From assembly GCA_014803485.1 (NCBI GenBank), contig JAAVBQ010000008.1:1-57777 (forward strand): DNA of 57,777 nt, in the 5' to 3' direction. The notes beneath the pieces were generated by a model. The model saw only the letters and a program-made list of their open reading frames with translations, was not told the origin of the DNA and ran no database searches. Numbering within the stretch: position 1 is the stretch's first letter; every line of letters begins with the position of its first letter. Shown here in pieces: positions 46,934 through 56,309 of the stretch. The position numbers and the translations under genes were made by a program. This stretch comes from a bacterium. Lineage in GTDB: Bacteria; Bacteroidota; Bacteroidia; Bacteroidales; P3.

Positions 46934-48298
46934 GGCGGGAAAAACGAGTTTATAACGGTCGTCGATACGATAGCCCGCCACCCAGACAATATCGTTGCCC
47001 GAACACAGAAGCCATACCTTCTGACGGTCGGACTCACTTATCTTCTGTTCCTTGAAAAAATCGCTGAGTTTCTTGAAACCTTTGGTTCCGAGGGGCTTGA
47101 ATTTGTCGCCCGGTATCCAATGCCGCCACGTGAGCGGGAACTGCAATCTGTCCATATTCAGGAAAGCCTTGCGGGGCGAGGGATCTATAGGGTCTATAAT
47201 CAGCATTTCCCTCTTGCCTTCCTTGCAGGCGGGCGTTTTTTCGGGTAACACAAAGGGGGAAAGGATAGGTTCGTATTCGCCCTTGACCGCATGCACGCAC
47301 CTCCAACCCGCAGGCTCGCGTATCAGAAGCACCGAAGCATCGCGGTTCACAAATTCCCTGCCCGATGTACCGCGTCTGTAATTGCGCAGAATCTGCCCGA
47401 TTTGTTCGGCATTGAAATTGCGCCGCATCAAAAAGATTTCGAAAAACAACCGGAAGCGGCTCGTTCCCAAATCGTCTTCCACCTCCACAGACACAAACTC
47501 CTCGTTCCTGTCCTGTTTCACACAATCCTCACTGATGGCATCGTACCAGTCTTCCAAGGCCGCGTCTATGCCCCGGAGCATTTCCATATCGCGTGTGAGA
47601 TGGGCGCGGAAGCGGGGCGCAATCTTATCCAACAGCGGAAAAAGTGTGTTGCGGAAGGCATTGCGCAGAAAGGTAGAATCGGCATTGGTCTTATCGATAC
47701 GGTATTCCACGTGATAATCGCGGGCGTAGCGCAGAATGGCATCGTGCTCGGCAAAGAGCAAGGGCCTGATATAGACCGTATTCAAGGCCTCGGGCGTGGT
47801 GGCGCCGCCGCCTCTGCTCACGGGCAACATACCCCGCAGGCCGCGCAGACCTGTACCGCGTGCGAGATTGATAAAGAATGTTTCGGTATTGTCGTCGGCA
47901 TGATGCGCCAACAGGCAGGCGTCGAATTTTTCCTCCCGCGCCACCCGCGCAAAGTAATCATAGCGCAATTCGCGGGCCGCCATTTCTATGGAAATCTTCT
48001 TTTGCGCCGCATAGGCCTCGGTGTCGAAACTCTCCTCGAAAAAAGGCCAGCCCAAGGCTGAGGCCCAATCGCGCGCACATTCGGCATCCCGGTCGGAATC
48101 TTCGCCACGCAATTTAAAATTGCAGTGAATCAAGGCCAATTCAAGGTCCTTTCCACGTTCGCTGTGCACATTATAGCGAAACATCAAGTGTGAAAGCACC
48201 ATCGAATCGGGCCCTCCGCTGAGGGCTATCAGCAATTTTTTTCGCCCCTCGAACAATCGCTCGCTTTCCACATAATCACAAAATTGCCGATATAACAT
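46892..48298 (-). CDS. tilS: tRNA(Ile)-lysidine synthase
   Basis: A 468-residue enzyme that modifies C34 of tRNA-Ile2 to lysidine so that it reads AUA. The PP-loop is LSGGPDSM (about 26-33). RGEDSDRDAECARDWA and LLAHHADDNTETFFINLARGTGLRGL are conserved N-type ATPase motifs. The C-terminal substrate-binding domain is present (ended by the LFTR-like FPLTWRHWIPGDKFKPLGTKGFKKLSDFFKEQKI). It begins 12 bp after the infB stop, extending the rimP-nusA-infB operon. Its 3' end runs 42 bp into the convergent ispG. Confidence 0.95.
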   Translation of the reverse strand: MLYRQFCDYVESERLFEGRKKLLIALSGGPDSMVLSHLMFRYNVHSERGKDLELALIHCNFKLRGEDSDRDAECARDWASALGWPFFEESFDTEAYAAQKKISIEMAARELRYDYFARVAREEKFDACLLAHHADDNTETFFINLARGTGLRGLRGMLPVSRGGGATTPEALNTVYIRPLLFAEHDAILRYARDYHVEYRIDKTNADSTFLRNAFRNTLFPLLDKIAPRFRAHLTRDMEMLRGIDAALEDWYDAISEDCVKQDRNEEFVSVEVEDDLGTSRFRLFFEIFLMRRNFNAEQIGQILRNYRRGTSGREFVNRDASVLLIREPAGWRCVHAVKGEYEPILSPFVLPEKTPACKEGKREMLIIDPIDPSPRKAFLNMDRLQFPLTWRHWIPGDKFKPLGTKGFKKLSDFFKEQKISESDRQKVWLLCSGNDIVWVAGYRIDDRYKLVFPASGVTDAWVVELED

Positions 48299-48310
48299 AG
48301 CGTTTGTCTT

Positions 48311-51300
48311 TTATAAAGTACGCTTCACTTCCACCTCTTCGTAGCCCTCGATAATGTCGCCTACTTTGATATCGTTGAAATTCTTGATGTTCAAACCGCA
48401 ATCCTGCCCTACCGCCACTTCCTTGACATCGTCCTTAAAGCGACGCAACGAACCCAATTCGCCCGTATAGACCACGATACCGTCGCGGATAATGCGGATT
48501 TTGGAGTTGCGGGCAAGTTTGCCATCCAAGACCATACATCCTGCCACGCTGCCCACCTTGCTGATCTTGAACACCTCGCGGATTTCGAGGTTCGCCACGA
48601 TCTTTTCCTGAATTTCGGGCGAAAGCATACCTTCGATAGCGTCCTTGAGTTCTTCGATGGCCTTGTAGATAACCGAATAGAGGCGGATGTCGATTTGCTC
48701 GTTCTCGGCCAGCTTGCGCGCGGCCACGGAGGGACGCACCTGGAAACCGATGATGATGGCCTCGGAAGCCGAAGCCAACAAGACATCGCTTTCGGTAATC
48801 TGACCCACCGACTTGTGGATGACATTCACCTGAACCTCGGGCGTGGAAAGCTTGAGCAACGAATCGGAGAGCGCTTCCACCGAACCGTCCACGTCGGCTT
48901 TCACAATCACATTCAACTCCTTGAAATCGCCGATAGCGATACGGCGGCCAATTTCGTCGAGCGTAATGTGTTTCTGTGTACGCAGACCCAGTTCGCGTTG
49001 CAGCTGCATACGCTTGTTGGCGATTTCCTTGGCCTCCTTTTCGTCGGTCATCATATTGAACACATCGCCGGGCTGGGGAGCGCCGTTCAGACCGAGCAAC
49101 AGCACGGGCTGTGACGGACCGGCCTCCTTTACGGCTTGGTTACGTTCGTTATACATAGCCTTGATGCGGCCGTAGTTGTAGCCCGCCAACACGAAATCGC
49201 CCACACGGATGCTACCGTCCTGCACCAGAATCTTGGCCACATAGCCGCGTCCCTTGTCGAGCGAGGATTCGATAATCGTACCCTTGCCCCTCTTCTGCGG
49301 ATGCGCCTTGAGTTCGAGCATTTCGGCTTCGAGCAACACTTTTTCGAGCAAGGATTCCACACCCATACCTGTCTTGGCCGAAATATCCTGACTTTGAATC
49401 TTTCCACCCCAATCTTCCACCAAAAGATTCATCTCGGCAAGTTCTCCCTTTATCTTTTCGGCATCGGCGGCGGGTTTATCCACCTTATTGATGGCGAAAA
49501 CAATGGGAACACCCGCAGCCTGCGCATGGTTGATGGCTTCCACGGTCTGCGGCATGACGCGGTCGTCGGCGGCCACCACAATGATGGCGATATCGGTCAT
49601 CTTGGCACCACGGGCACGCATGGCGGTAAAGGCTTCGTGACCGGGGGTGTCGAGGAAGGTGATCTTGCGACCGTCTTCCAACTGCACCTCGTAGGCACCG
49701 ATATGCTGGGTGATACCACCCGCTTCGCCCGCAATCACGTTGGTTTTGCGGATATAGTCGAGCAAAGAGGTCTTACCGTGGTCCACGTGCCCCATCACCG
49801 TAACGATGGGGGTGCGCGGCGTTTCCTCGCCCGCATCCTCTTCATCCTGACTTTCAAGTTCGTGAATCACATCGGCATCCACAAATTCCACCTTGAACCC
49901 GAATCCTTCGGCCAAAAGCGAAATGGGTTCCGCGCTCAAACGTTGGTTGATGGAAACGAAAAGACCCAACGACATACACGTGGAAATGATTTCCGTGACA
50001 GGCTTGTTCATCATCGTGGCCAATTCGCTCACGGTAACGAACTCGGTGACGCGGAGGGTCTTCTTTTCGATATTCTCCTTCTCGATTTCCTGCTCGATGC
50101 GTTCCTTTTCCTTCTGCTTTTCCTTTATCCATTGTGCCCGGGTGGAGCGGGTCTTGTTGCCCGACGAGTGCACACGGGACATGGTTTCCTGCATCTTCTT
50201 CTTGATTTCCTCGTCGCTCACCACCACAACCTTGTTGGCCTGTCCTTTCTTGCCATTGTTGCGTTTGGCGGGGCGTCCCACGTCGGAACGCGACGCGAGA
50301 TTGGGTTTGGAAAGAGGTTGCGCGGATTTGTTATTGTCGATACGCTTGCGGGGCTGTTTCACGCCACCGCCCGAACCGCTGCTTTTGGTAGTGGCCACGG
50401 GGCGGTGTCCGTTGCGGTCGTTTCTGCCCCCCGTACTCATCACTTTGGAGAGGTCCACCACACCCACCACGGTGGGACCGCTTATCTTTTGATATTCGGT
50501 CTTGATGAAATTGTCCTCGGCGGCACGCGGTTTGTTGGCGGAACCGTCGGTTTCGGCTTTCTCGTCGGGCTTGGGAGTATCCTCTATCTTGTTGACTTTC
50601 GTGATGGTACCTTCTTCAGCTTTCACAGCCTTACCCGCCATGGCCTGACGGAAGGTTTCGGAATCCATCGTATCCAGAATCTTGGGGCCCACCACTTCGG
50701 AATGCAAACCGAACACCTTGCTCTTTTCCGTTTCGGCAGGTGCAGGCGTTTTCTTTTCTTCCTGTTTTGTTTCCTCCGGAGGTTCGGGCTTTTCTTCCGG
50801 CTTTGTTTCCACCGGAGGTTCGGGCTTTTCTTCCACCTGCGGTGCTGGAGTTTCCTCGTCCGGCTTCTCTTCTTCTACTTTCGCCTTCTCGGTTTTTCCG
50901 GATTTCTCCGTTTTTTCCGTTTTCTCCGGCTTCTCCGCTTTGCCGGGTTTCTCCGTCTTTTCGGGCTTCTCTACTTTTTCCGGATTTTTCTCCGGAGCGG
51001 CTTTTTCCGTTTTTTCGGGCTTTTCTTCCGGGGCGGGTTCTTCCTTCGCGGGAGCCTCCACGGCGGCAGCGGGCACTTCCGGAGCTGCTTTCTGCTTGGT
51101 CTGCTTAGCCGTCTTGGTGCCTTTAATCGTGCCTCCGATTTCGGCGGTCTTGATAAGGAGTTCCTTGTTTTCGGTCGATTCGGCCGGTTCGTCCGCTACG
51201 GCAACCGTTTCGGCAGGCTTCGCCTTTTCGGCTTCGGCCGCTGCCGCCGCGTTCTTTTTCGGCACGGACTCCAACTTAAGTTCCTGCGCCTTTTCCGAAA

Positions 51301-51481
51301 TAGCCTTGTCGGACTGAAATTCCTTCAACACCAACACATATTGCTCTTCGGTGAGCTTGACGTTGGGATTGGAGTCGATTTCAAATCCTTTCTTGGCCAA
51401 AAATTCGCGGATGTTTCCCGTTGAAACATTCACTTCTTTGGCGACTTTCGAAAGTCTGACCGCCTTGTTTTCTTCTGCCAT
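48311..51481 (-). CDS. infB: Translation initiation factor IF-2
   Basis: A 1056-residue GTPase that brings initiator tRNA to the ribosome. An N-terminal IF2_N module ([20 protein letters not shown]) precedes a long disordered Lys/Glu/Pro/Thr-rich region (about 70-430), then a second IF2_N-like segment ([17 protein letters not shown]). The G domain has [29 protein letters not shown] and NKVDKP. Domains II-IV complete the C-terminus. The N-terminal extension is long compared with E. coli IF-2 (890 residues) but usual for Bacteroidota. It sits between nusA (47 bp) and tilS (12 bp). Confidence 0.97.
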   Translation of the reverse strand: MAEENKAVRLSKVAKEVNVSTGNIREFLAKKGFEIDSNPNVKLTEEQYVLVLKEFQSDKAISEKAQELKLESVPKKNAAAAAEAEKAKPAETVAVADEPAESTENKELLIKTAEIGGTIKGTKTAKQTKQKAAPEVPAAAVEAPAKEEPAPEEKPEKTEKAAPEKNPEKVEKPEKTEKPGKAEKPEKTEKTEKSGKTEKAKVEEEKPDEETPAPQVEEKPEPPVETKPEEKPEPPEETKQEEKKTPAPAETEKSKVFGLHSEVVGPKILDTMDSETFRQAMAGKAVKAEEGTITKVNKIEDTPKPDEKAETDGSANKPRAAEDNFIKTEYQKISGPTVVGVVDLSKVMSTGGRNDRNGHRPVATTKSSGSGGGVKQPRKRIDNNKSAQPLSKPNLASRSDVGRPAKRNNGKKGQANKVVVVSDEEIKKKMQETMSRVHSSGNKTRSTRAQWIKEKQKEKERIEQEIEKENIEKKTLRVTEFVTVSELATMMNKPVTEIISTCMSLGLFVSINQRLSAEPISLLAEGFGFKVEFVDADVIHELESQDEEDAGEETPRTPIVTVMGHVDHGKTSLLDYIRKTNVIAGEAGGITQHIGAYEVQLEDGRKITFLDTPGHEAFTAMRARGAKMTDIAIIVVAADDRVMPQTVEAINHAQAAGVPIVFAINKVDKPAADAEKIKGELAEMNLLVEDWGGKIQSQDISAKTGMGVESLLEKVLLEAEMLELKAHPQKRGKGTIIESSLDKGRGYVAKILVQDGSIRVGDFVLAGYNYGRIKAMYNERNQAVKEAGPSQPVLLLGLNGAPQPGDVFNMMTDEKEAKEIANKRMQLQRELGLRTQKHITLDEIGRRIAIGDFKELNVIVKADVDGSVEALSDSLLKLSTPEVQVNVIHKSVGQITESDVLLASASEAIIIGFQVRPSVAARKLAENEQIDIRLYSVIYKAIEELKDAIEGMLSPEIQEKIVANLEIREVFKISKVGSVAGCMVLDGKLARNSKIRIIRDGIVVYTGELGSLRRFKDDVKEVAVGQDCGLNIKNFNDIKVGDIIEGYEEVEVKRTL
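50880..51035 (-). repeat. Lys/Glu/Pro/Thr-rich degenerate repeats in infB
   Basis: Imperfect 9-15 bp units encode [12 protein letters not shown] runs in the disordered part of IF-2. They resemble expanded short repeats and may vary in copy number between strains. Confidence 0.75.
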
Positions 51482-51528
51482 TAAACTTTATTTTTTCTGC
51501 AGATAAGCGTCTGCAAGCGTATTCTTTA

Positions 51529-52770
51529 TTAGTTTTCAAATTCAGCCTGAAGGATGGCGCGAACCTCGGCAATGGTTTCGTCCTCGAGGTCGGTGCGGCG
51601 CGCCAAATCCTCGGGATCAATCGCCAGCACATCGCGCGCGGTGTCGCAACCGATGCTCTTGAGATGGTCGATAATCCATTGTTCGATTTCGTCGTTGAAT
51701 TCCTGCAGGTCTACATCTTCCTCGCTCAAAGACTCGGCATCGCGGAATACATCGATGTCGTAGCCCGAGATACGGCCGGCCAGCTTGATGTTGAAACCGC
51801 CCTTGCCGATAGCCAGCGAAACCTGATCGGGCTTCATATATACCTCGGCCGTCTTCTCTTCCTCGTTAATCTTGATGGAAGTGATCTTGGCGGGACTGAG
51901 GGCACGGGTGATGAGCAATTCGATATTGGTGGTGTAGTTGATTACATCGATATTCTCGTTGCGCAACTCACGCACGATTCCGTGAATACGGGCACCTTTC
52001 ATACCCACACAAGCACCTACGGGATCGATACGGTCGTCGTAGGATTCCACCAGCACCTTGGCCCTTTCGCCCGGTTCGCGTTCGATGCGCTTGATGGTGA
52101 TAAGCCCGTCGAAAATTTCGGGAACCTCCTGCTCGAACAAGCGTTCGAGGAAAACGGGAGAGGTACGCGAAAGCACGATTACAGGCATATTGTTCTTCAC
52201 GTCCACCTTCAACACCACCGCACGCAACGTATCGCCCTTGCGGTAGAAGTCGGAAGGAATCTGCTCGCTCTTGGGCAGAATCAATTCCACGCCCTGATCG
52301 TCCAACAACAAGATTTCGCGTTTCCATACCTGATAAACCTCGCCGGTGATGATTTCGCCGATTCTTTCCTTATAGCGTTTGTATACCACATTGTGTTCGT
52401 AGTCCTGAATTTTGGCCACGAGATTCTGACGGATGGAAAGAATTTCACGCCGTCCGAAATCGGTGATATGCACGGCTTCCGACACCTCTTCGCCCACCTC
52501 GAAGTCGGGCTCTATCTTGATGGCTTCCGAATAGGGAATTTCCAAAACGGGATCCTCCACCTTGTCGTCTTCCACAATCACGCGGTTGCGCCAGATTTCC
52601 AAGTCTCCTTTGTCGATATTGACAATGATGTCGATATTTGTGTCGGTTCCGTATTTCTTGATCAACATGGCGCGAAACACGTCTTCCAAGATACGCATCA
52701 TGGTTTCGCGGTCGATGTTCTTCAAGTCTTTGAATTCGGAAAAACTTTCTACCAGATTCAGGTTTTCCAT
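51529..52770 (-). CDS. nusA: Transcription termination/antitermination protein NusA
   Basis: A 413-residue RNA polymerase-binding factor that modulates pausing and termination. The N-terminal domain (MENLNLVESFSEFKDLKNID onwards) is followed by an S1 domain (about 130-200, GEIITGEVYQVWKREILL) and two KH domains (PVGACVGMKGARIHGIVREL, then VSLAIGKGGFNIKLAGRIS). A short helix-hairpin-helix-like region ends the chain (IGCDTARDVLAIDPEDLARRTDLED), in place of the acidic repeats of E. coli NusA. It lies 7 bp after rimP and 47 bp before infB. Confidence 0.96.
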   Translation of the reverse strand: MENLNLVESFSEFKDLKNIDRETMMRILEDVFRAMLIKKYGTDTNIDIIVNIDKGDLEIWRNRVIVEDDKVEDPVLEIPYSEAIKIEPDFEVGEEVSEAVHITDFGRREILSIRQNLVAKIQDYEHNVVYKRYKERIGEIITGEVYQVWKREILLLDDQGVELILPKSEQIPSDFYRKGDTLRAVVLKVDVKNNMPVIVLSRTSPVFLERLFEQEVPEIFDGLITIKRIEREPGERAKVLVESYDDRIDPVGACVGMKGARIHGIVRELRNENIDVINYTTNIELLITRALSPAKITSIKINEEEKTAEVYMKPDQVSLAIGKGGFNIKLAGRISGYDIDVFRDAESLSEEDVDLQEFNDEIEQWIIDHLKSIGCDTARDVLAIDPEDLARRTDLEDETIAEVRAILQAEFEN

Positions 52771-52777
52771 GGTATTT

Positions 52778-53233
52778 TTATTTGAATGAAATTACAATTT
52801 TAGTTTCTTTGATTTGTTCGTAAGTCAAGGTATGCACGCGGGGTTCGGGATTCTTTTTGTTGGGTTCCTCGCGCAAGGTAACGCCCTGTTCGTCGGCACT
52901 CTCCAAAATACCCTTGAGTGTTTCCCCGTCGCGGGTGGTGATTTTCACCTCACGCCCCGTGTTCTTGATGTATTGGCGGCTCACTTTGAGGGGTTGGTCG
53001 AGACCGGCCGAAGAAACGGTAAGTTCGAAATCCTCGGCGTCGCGGTCGAGGGCAGCTTCGATGTGCCGGCTCACCTGCGCGCAGGTGTCGATATCCACGC
53101 CCTGCATACCGTCTATATGAACCTTGATTTCGTTTTTCGGCGAAACCGATACGCCCACCTCAAAGAGGTCGCTTCGGCCGCTTTCCTCGAAAAACGCCTG
53201 CAAAAGGTCGCTGATTTTTCTCTTGTCTATCAC
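52778..53233 (-). CDS. rimP: Ribosome maturation factor RimP
   Basis: A 151-residue protein needed for 30S subunit assembly. The N-terminal alpha/beta domain includes INGMQGVDIDTC-like sequence (HIDGMQGVDIDTCAQVSRHIEAALD) and VSSAGLDQPLKVSRQY. A small C-terminal SH3-like barrel follows (NTGREVKITTRDGETLKGILESAD). The frame appears to start at GTG 53233; no in-frame ATG lies upstream. It is first in the rimP-nusA-infB-tilS operon. A long GC-rich intergenic region of unknown content is upstream. Confidence 0.93.
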   Translation of the reverse strand: MIDKRKISDLLQAFFEESGRSDLFEVGVSVSPKNEIKVHIDGMQGVDIDTCAQVSRHIEAALDRDAEDFELTVSSAGLDQPLKVSRQYIKNTGREVKITTRDGETLKGILESADEQGVTLREEPNKKNPEPRVHTLTYEQIKETKIVISFK

Positions 53234-53596
53234 TCCTACTTACTATTTAATTTACTAAGTCGTTTGCATCCCTGCTTTGTGGGCTGGCAAAACGGCTGTG
53301 CGGAAGAGCCTTAAAGCCATAGTCCCGCGCTATTTTGCCGTTGAGGCGGACGCGCCGCAGAGCACGTTCCTTTTGGTGCCGGAGGCGCGGACGGACAACG
53401 AGCAAAACCGCGGGATGCGAAGCACTTTTCAGCACGGAGCACGTGCCGTTTTGCCTATCCCCGTGCTGTGCTGTGGGGCAACAAAAAAGGCGCTCACCGC
53501 GCCCCTCATTCCCACACACCCCTCATCCAATCCCCTAAACCGACCGCAAATATAACAAATTATTCGATTAAGACACAAAATCGTAAATTTGCCCAC
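53234..53596. other. GC-rich, structured intergenic region of unknown function
   Basis: This 363-bp space separates the divergent rimP and MBL-hydrolase genes. The short open frames on both strands (for example 53247-53519 and 53277-53555) have no recognisable domain. From 53286 to 53455 an 11-bp perfect inverted repeat, GGCAAAACGGC / GCCGTTTTGCC, brackets a GC-rich core. A second, overlapping pair is CAGCACGG (53430-53437) with CCGTGCTG (53461-53468). It could be a small dispersed repeat element or a structured leader for rimP. Confidence 0.5.
53584..53591 (+). promoter_or_regulatory. -7 promoter element just before the MBL-hydrolase start
   Basis: TAAATTTG is an exact TAnnTTTG match with only 5 bp between it and the ATG at 53597. 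Transcription would begin at or next to the start codon. Confidence 0.5.
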
Positions 53597-54361
53597 ATGA
53601 ACCGACTCACCTTTTTAGGCACGGGAACCTCGCAAGGCGTACCCATCGTAGGGTGCAAGTGTCCGGTATGCACCTCCACGGACCCGCGCAACAAACGCCT
53701 CCGCACTTCGGCGTTCCTGCATACGCCCCAAGCCAACATCCTCTTCGACGCGGGCCCCGATTTCCGCTATCAGATGTTGCGCGCCGGCATCACCGACTTC
53801 GACGCCATCCTCCTTACCCACGAACACCGCGACCACACGGGCGGCCTCGATGAAACACGTTCCATCAACTACTTTCAGAAACATATCATTCCGCTCTACG
53901 GCAACCGCGAGACCCTGCAGAGCGTGCAACAGACCCTGCCCTACGCTTTCGGCGAACACCGCTATCCCGGCGCCCCCGAGTTCCAACTCACGGAAGTGGG
54001 GAAAGAACCTTTCTCCATCAACGGCCTCGAATTCACACCTTTCGAAGTGCACCACTTTTTCTGCAACAAGGTAGTTGCCTACCGCACAGGCGATTTCACC
54101 TACATCACCGATGCGAAATTTATTCCGCCCGAATCGGAAGAAATTGTGAAAGGCACGAAAACCTTAGTGGTGAACGCCCTGCGCGAAGAACCCCACCCCT
54201 CGCATTTTTCGCTGGGGGACGCTCTGGCTTTTATCGAACGCATCCAACCCGAAAGAGCCTATATCACACACATGGGGCATTTCTTGGACTATGAGACCAC
54301 CCGCAGGAAACTACCCGAAAACGTGTTCCTTGCCTACGACGGATTACAAATCGAATTTTAA
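53597..54361 (+). CDS. Metallo-beta-lactamase fold hydrolase (PhnP/lipoyltransferase-adjacent type)
   Basis: A 254-residue protein with the MBL fold. It begins [25 protein letters not shown], where the Cys pair with [14 protein letters not shown] resembles the zinc-stabilised loop of PhnP-like phosphodiesterases. The metal-binding [12 protein letters not shown] motif is at about residues 75-86; later ligands are in [10 protein letters not shown] and [12 protein letters not shown]. It probably hydrolyses a cyclic nucleotide or phosphodiester bond. The substrate is unknown. It lies 5 bp before thyA, so it may be co-transcribed with it. Confidence 0.9.
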   Translation: MNRLTFLGTGTSQGVPIVGCKCPVCTSTDPRNKRLRTSAFLHTPQANILFDAGPDFRYQMLRAGITDFDAILLTHEHRDHTGGLDETRSINYFQKHIIPLYGNRETLQSVQQTLPYAFGEHRYPGAPEFQLTEVGKEPFSINGLEFTPFEVHHFFCNKVVAYRTGDFTYITDAKFIPPESEEIVKGTKTLVVNALREEPHPSHFSLGDALAFIERIQPERAYITHMGHFLDYETTRRKLPENVFLAYDGLQIEF

Positions 54362-54366
54362 CCTCT

Positions 54367-55161
54367 ATGAAAGCCTATTTGGAATTGTTGCGAACCATCC
54401 TGGAGACAGGCACCGACAAACACGACCGCACAGGCGTAGGCACCCGCAGTCTTTTCGGTCATCAGCTCCGTTTCGACCTCGAAGAAGGCTTCCCTCTCGT
54501 CACCACCAAGAAACTGCACCTCCGCTCCATTATCTACGAATTGCTTTGGATGCTGAAAGGCGATACCAATATCGACTATCTTCACCAAAACAAGGTGACC
54601 ATTTGGGATGAGTGGGCGGACGCAAACGGCGACCTCGGCCCCGTCTACGGCAAGCAATGGCGCGATTGGCTTTGTCCCGACGGCCGTCACATCGACCAGA
54701 TAAAAGACGTGCTGCACCAAATCCGGCACAATCCCGATTCGCGGCGTATGCTGGTGAGCGCATGGAACCCGGCAGACATAGACCGCATGGCCCTGCCGCC
54801 CTGTCACGCTTTCTTTCAGTTTTATGTGAGCGGAGGAAAACTCTCCTGCCAACTCTATCAGCGCAGCGCCGACTGCTTTTTGGGCGTGCCTTTCAACATT
54901 GCCTCCTATGCGTTGCTCACCTGTATGATGGCCCAAGTGTGCGACCTGCGGCCCGGCGTTTTCGTACATTCTTTCGGCGACGCACATATCTATCACAACC
55001 ATCTGGAACAGGTACGGACCCAGCTTTCGCGCGAACCCTATCCGCTTCCCCGCCTTGTGCTGAACCCCGATGTAAAGGATTTGTTCGCTTTCGACTACAA
55101 CGATATAACCATAGAAAACTACCAATGCCACGGTGTCTTGAAAGGCGATGTGGCGGTATAA
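54367..55161 (+). CDS. thyA: Thymidylate synthase
   Basis: A 264-residue folate-dependent enzyme that makes dTMP from dUMP. It has the typical start ([23 protein letters not shown]), the arginine-bearing loop ([12 protein letters not shown]), the catalytic Cys in [12 protein letters not shown], and the dUMP-binding DxxxxxHxY pattern in [14 protein letters not shown]. The C-terminal LKGDVAV ends in the conserved Ala-Val. The length equals that of E. coli ThyA. It lies between the MBL hydrolase (5 bp) and the efflux adaptor (17 bp). Confidence 0.98.
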   Translation: MKAYLELLRTILETGTDKHDRTGVGTRSLFGHQLRFDLEEGFPLVTTKKLHLRSIIYELLWMLKGDTNIDYLHQNKVTIWDEWADANGDLGPVYGKQWRDWLCPDGRHIDQIKDVLHQIRHNPDSRRMLVSAWNPADIDRMALPPCHAFFQFYVSGGKLSCQLYQRSADCFLGVPFNIASYALLTCMMAQVCDLRPGVFVHSFGDAHIYHNHLEQVRTQLSREPYPLPRLVLNPDVKDLFAFDYNDITIENYQCHGVLKGDVAV

Positions 55162-55178
55162 CCCATAGACCTGTCCCT

Positions 55179-56309
55179 ATGAAAGCAAAAACAATATGGC
55201 CGCTTGCGGCACTTCTGCTCCTGGCGGCCTCCTGCTCCAGAGTCCCCAAAGTCTGCACCTATACCCTGCAACCCCACGACACGGAGTTCTACGGCCTGTA
55301 TGCGGGAGAGATCCGAAGTCACGACTTTGTGGAAGTGCGGGCGCGCGTGGAAGGCTATCTAGACGAAATACTCTGTCCCGACGGTTCGATGGTGAAGCAA
55401 AACCAACTGCTTTTTGTCATCGACCCCAAGATTTACGAAACCAAGGTGGCCAAAGCCAAGGCCCAACTCAACAAGAACAAAGCCTTGGAACATAAGGCAC
55501 AGCGCGATTTGGAGCGGATGCAGGCACTTTTCGACCAAAACGCCCTGAGCCAGCTGGATATGGACAACGCCATCGCCACTGCCGAGAGCGCGAAGGCAGA
55601 AGTGGAGATGAGCGAAGCCGACCTGCGGCAGGCCGAAATAGCCTTGTCGCAGACCTCCCTGCGGGCCCCCGTTCCGGGTCTGCTCGCCATTGAGAATGTG
55701 GAGGAAGGCACCTTGGTGGGACCGAACGGGAAATCGCTTCTGGCCACCTTGTCGAAAAACGACACCATGTGGGTGGATTTCAAGATGGCTTCCGTGGAGT
55801 TCGCCAAATCCTCCGCACAGGGCGACAGTTCGGTTCTCCTGATTTCCTCACTCGATATGATTTATCCCCACATGGGTTGCGTTGACTTCGCGAATCCGGG
55901 CTTCGATCCCCTTTCCCATGCCTACCGTATGCGGGCGAAAGTGCCCAATCCCGACCGGATTCTGGTGCCCGGACAAACACCTCTCGTAAAGGTGTCCCTG
56001 CAGAAAAACCGCGAAACCCTGCTTGTGCCGGAAAAAGCCGTGTTCGTGGAAAATTCGCAGACCTACGTGATGACGCTCGACAAAGGGAACATCTGCCATA
56101 AACGCGCCGTGACCCTTAGCCTGCACCCTGTGGATTTCTTTGTGGTGGACGAGGGCCTGCAAGCGGGCGAAAGCGTGATTCTGCGGGACGAAGACACCCC
56201 GTTGCGCGAGGGCGAGAAAGTACGGGTTTCGGGCAAGCCCTATCCCGACTTTAAACCGTGGAGCGGAAATTCGGAGGTTGTTTTAGACAGAAGCCATGCG
56301 GAACGCTAG
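55179..56309 (+). CDS. Efflux RND-type periplasmic adaptor lipoprotein
   Basis: A 376-residue membrane-fusion protein. The lipoprotein signal is MKAKTIWPLAALLLLAASCS, with lipidated Cys19 after the lipobox. A barrel-sandwich hybrid domain (SHDFVEVRARVEGYLDEIL...GSMVKQNQLLFVIDP) is interrupted by an alpha-hairpin coiled coil (about 85-155, LNKNKALEHKAQRDLERMQ). A beta-barrel domain follows (LVPEKAVFVENSQTYVM). It would connect an inner-membrane pump to the outer-membrane channel encoded next. The chosen start at 55179 gives the lipobox. The stop overlaps the start of the channel gene by 14 bp. Confidence 0.9.
   Translation: MKAKTIWPLAALLLLAASCSRVPKVCTYTLQPHDTEFYGLYAGEIRSHDFVEVRARVEGYLDEILCPDGSMVKQNQLLFVIDPKIYETKVAKAKAQLNKNKALEHKAQRDLERMQALFDQNALSQLDMDNAIATAESAKAEVEMSEADLRQAEIALSQTSLRAPVPGLLAIENVEEGTLVGPNGKSLLATLSKNDTMWVDFKMASVEFAKSSAQGDSSVLLISSLDMIYPHMGCVDFANPGFDPLSHAYRMRAKVPNPDRILVPGQTPLVKVSLQKNRETLLVPEKAVFVENSQTYVMTLDKGNICHKRAVTLSLHPVDFFVVDEGLQAGESVILRDEDTPLREGEKVRVSGKPYPDFKPWSGNSEVVLDRSHAER

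Noticed and set aside
49136..51424. A 762-codon open frame opposite infB.
   Set aside because: It is the antisense of IF-2, and its Phe/Arg/Leu-rich C-terminal runs mirror the Lys/Glu repeats of infB.
53277..53555. A 92-codon plus-strand frame and a 90-codon minus-strand frame between rimP and the MBL-hydrolase gene.
   Set aside because: Neither has a recognisable domain, and the inverted repeats suggest a noncoding structured element. Kept as an intergenic feature.
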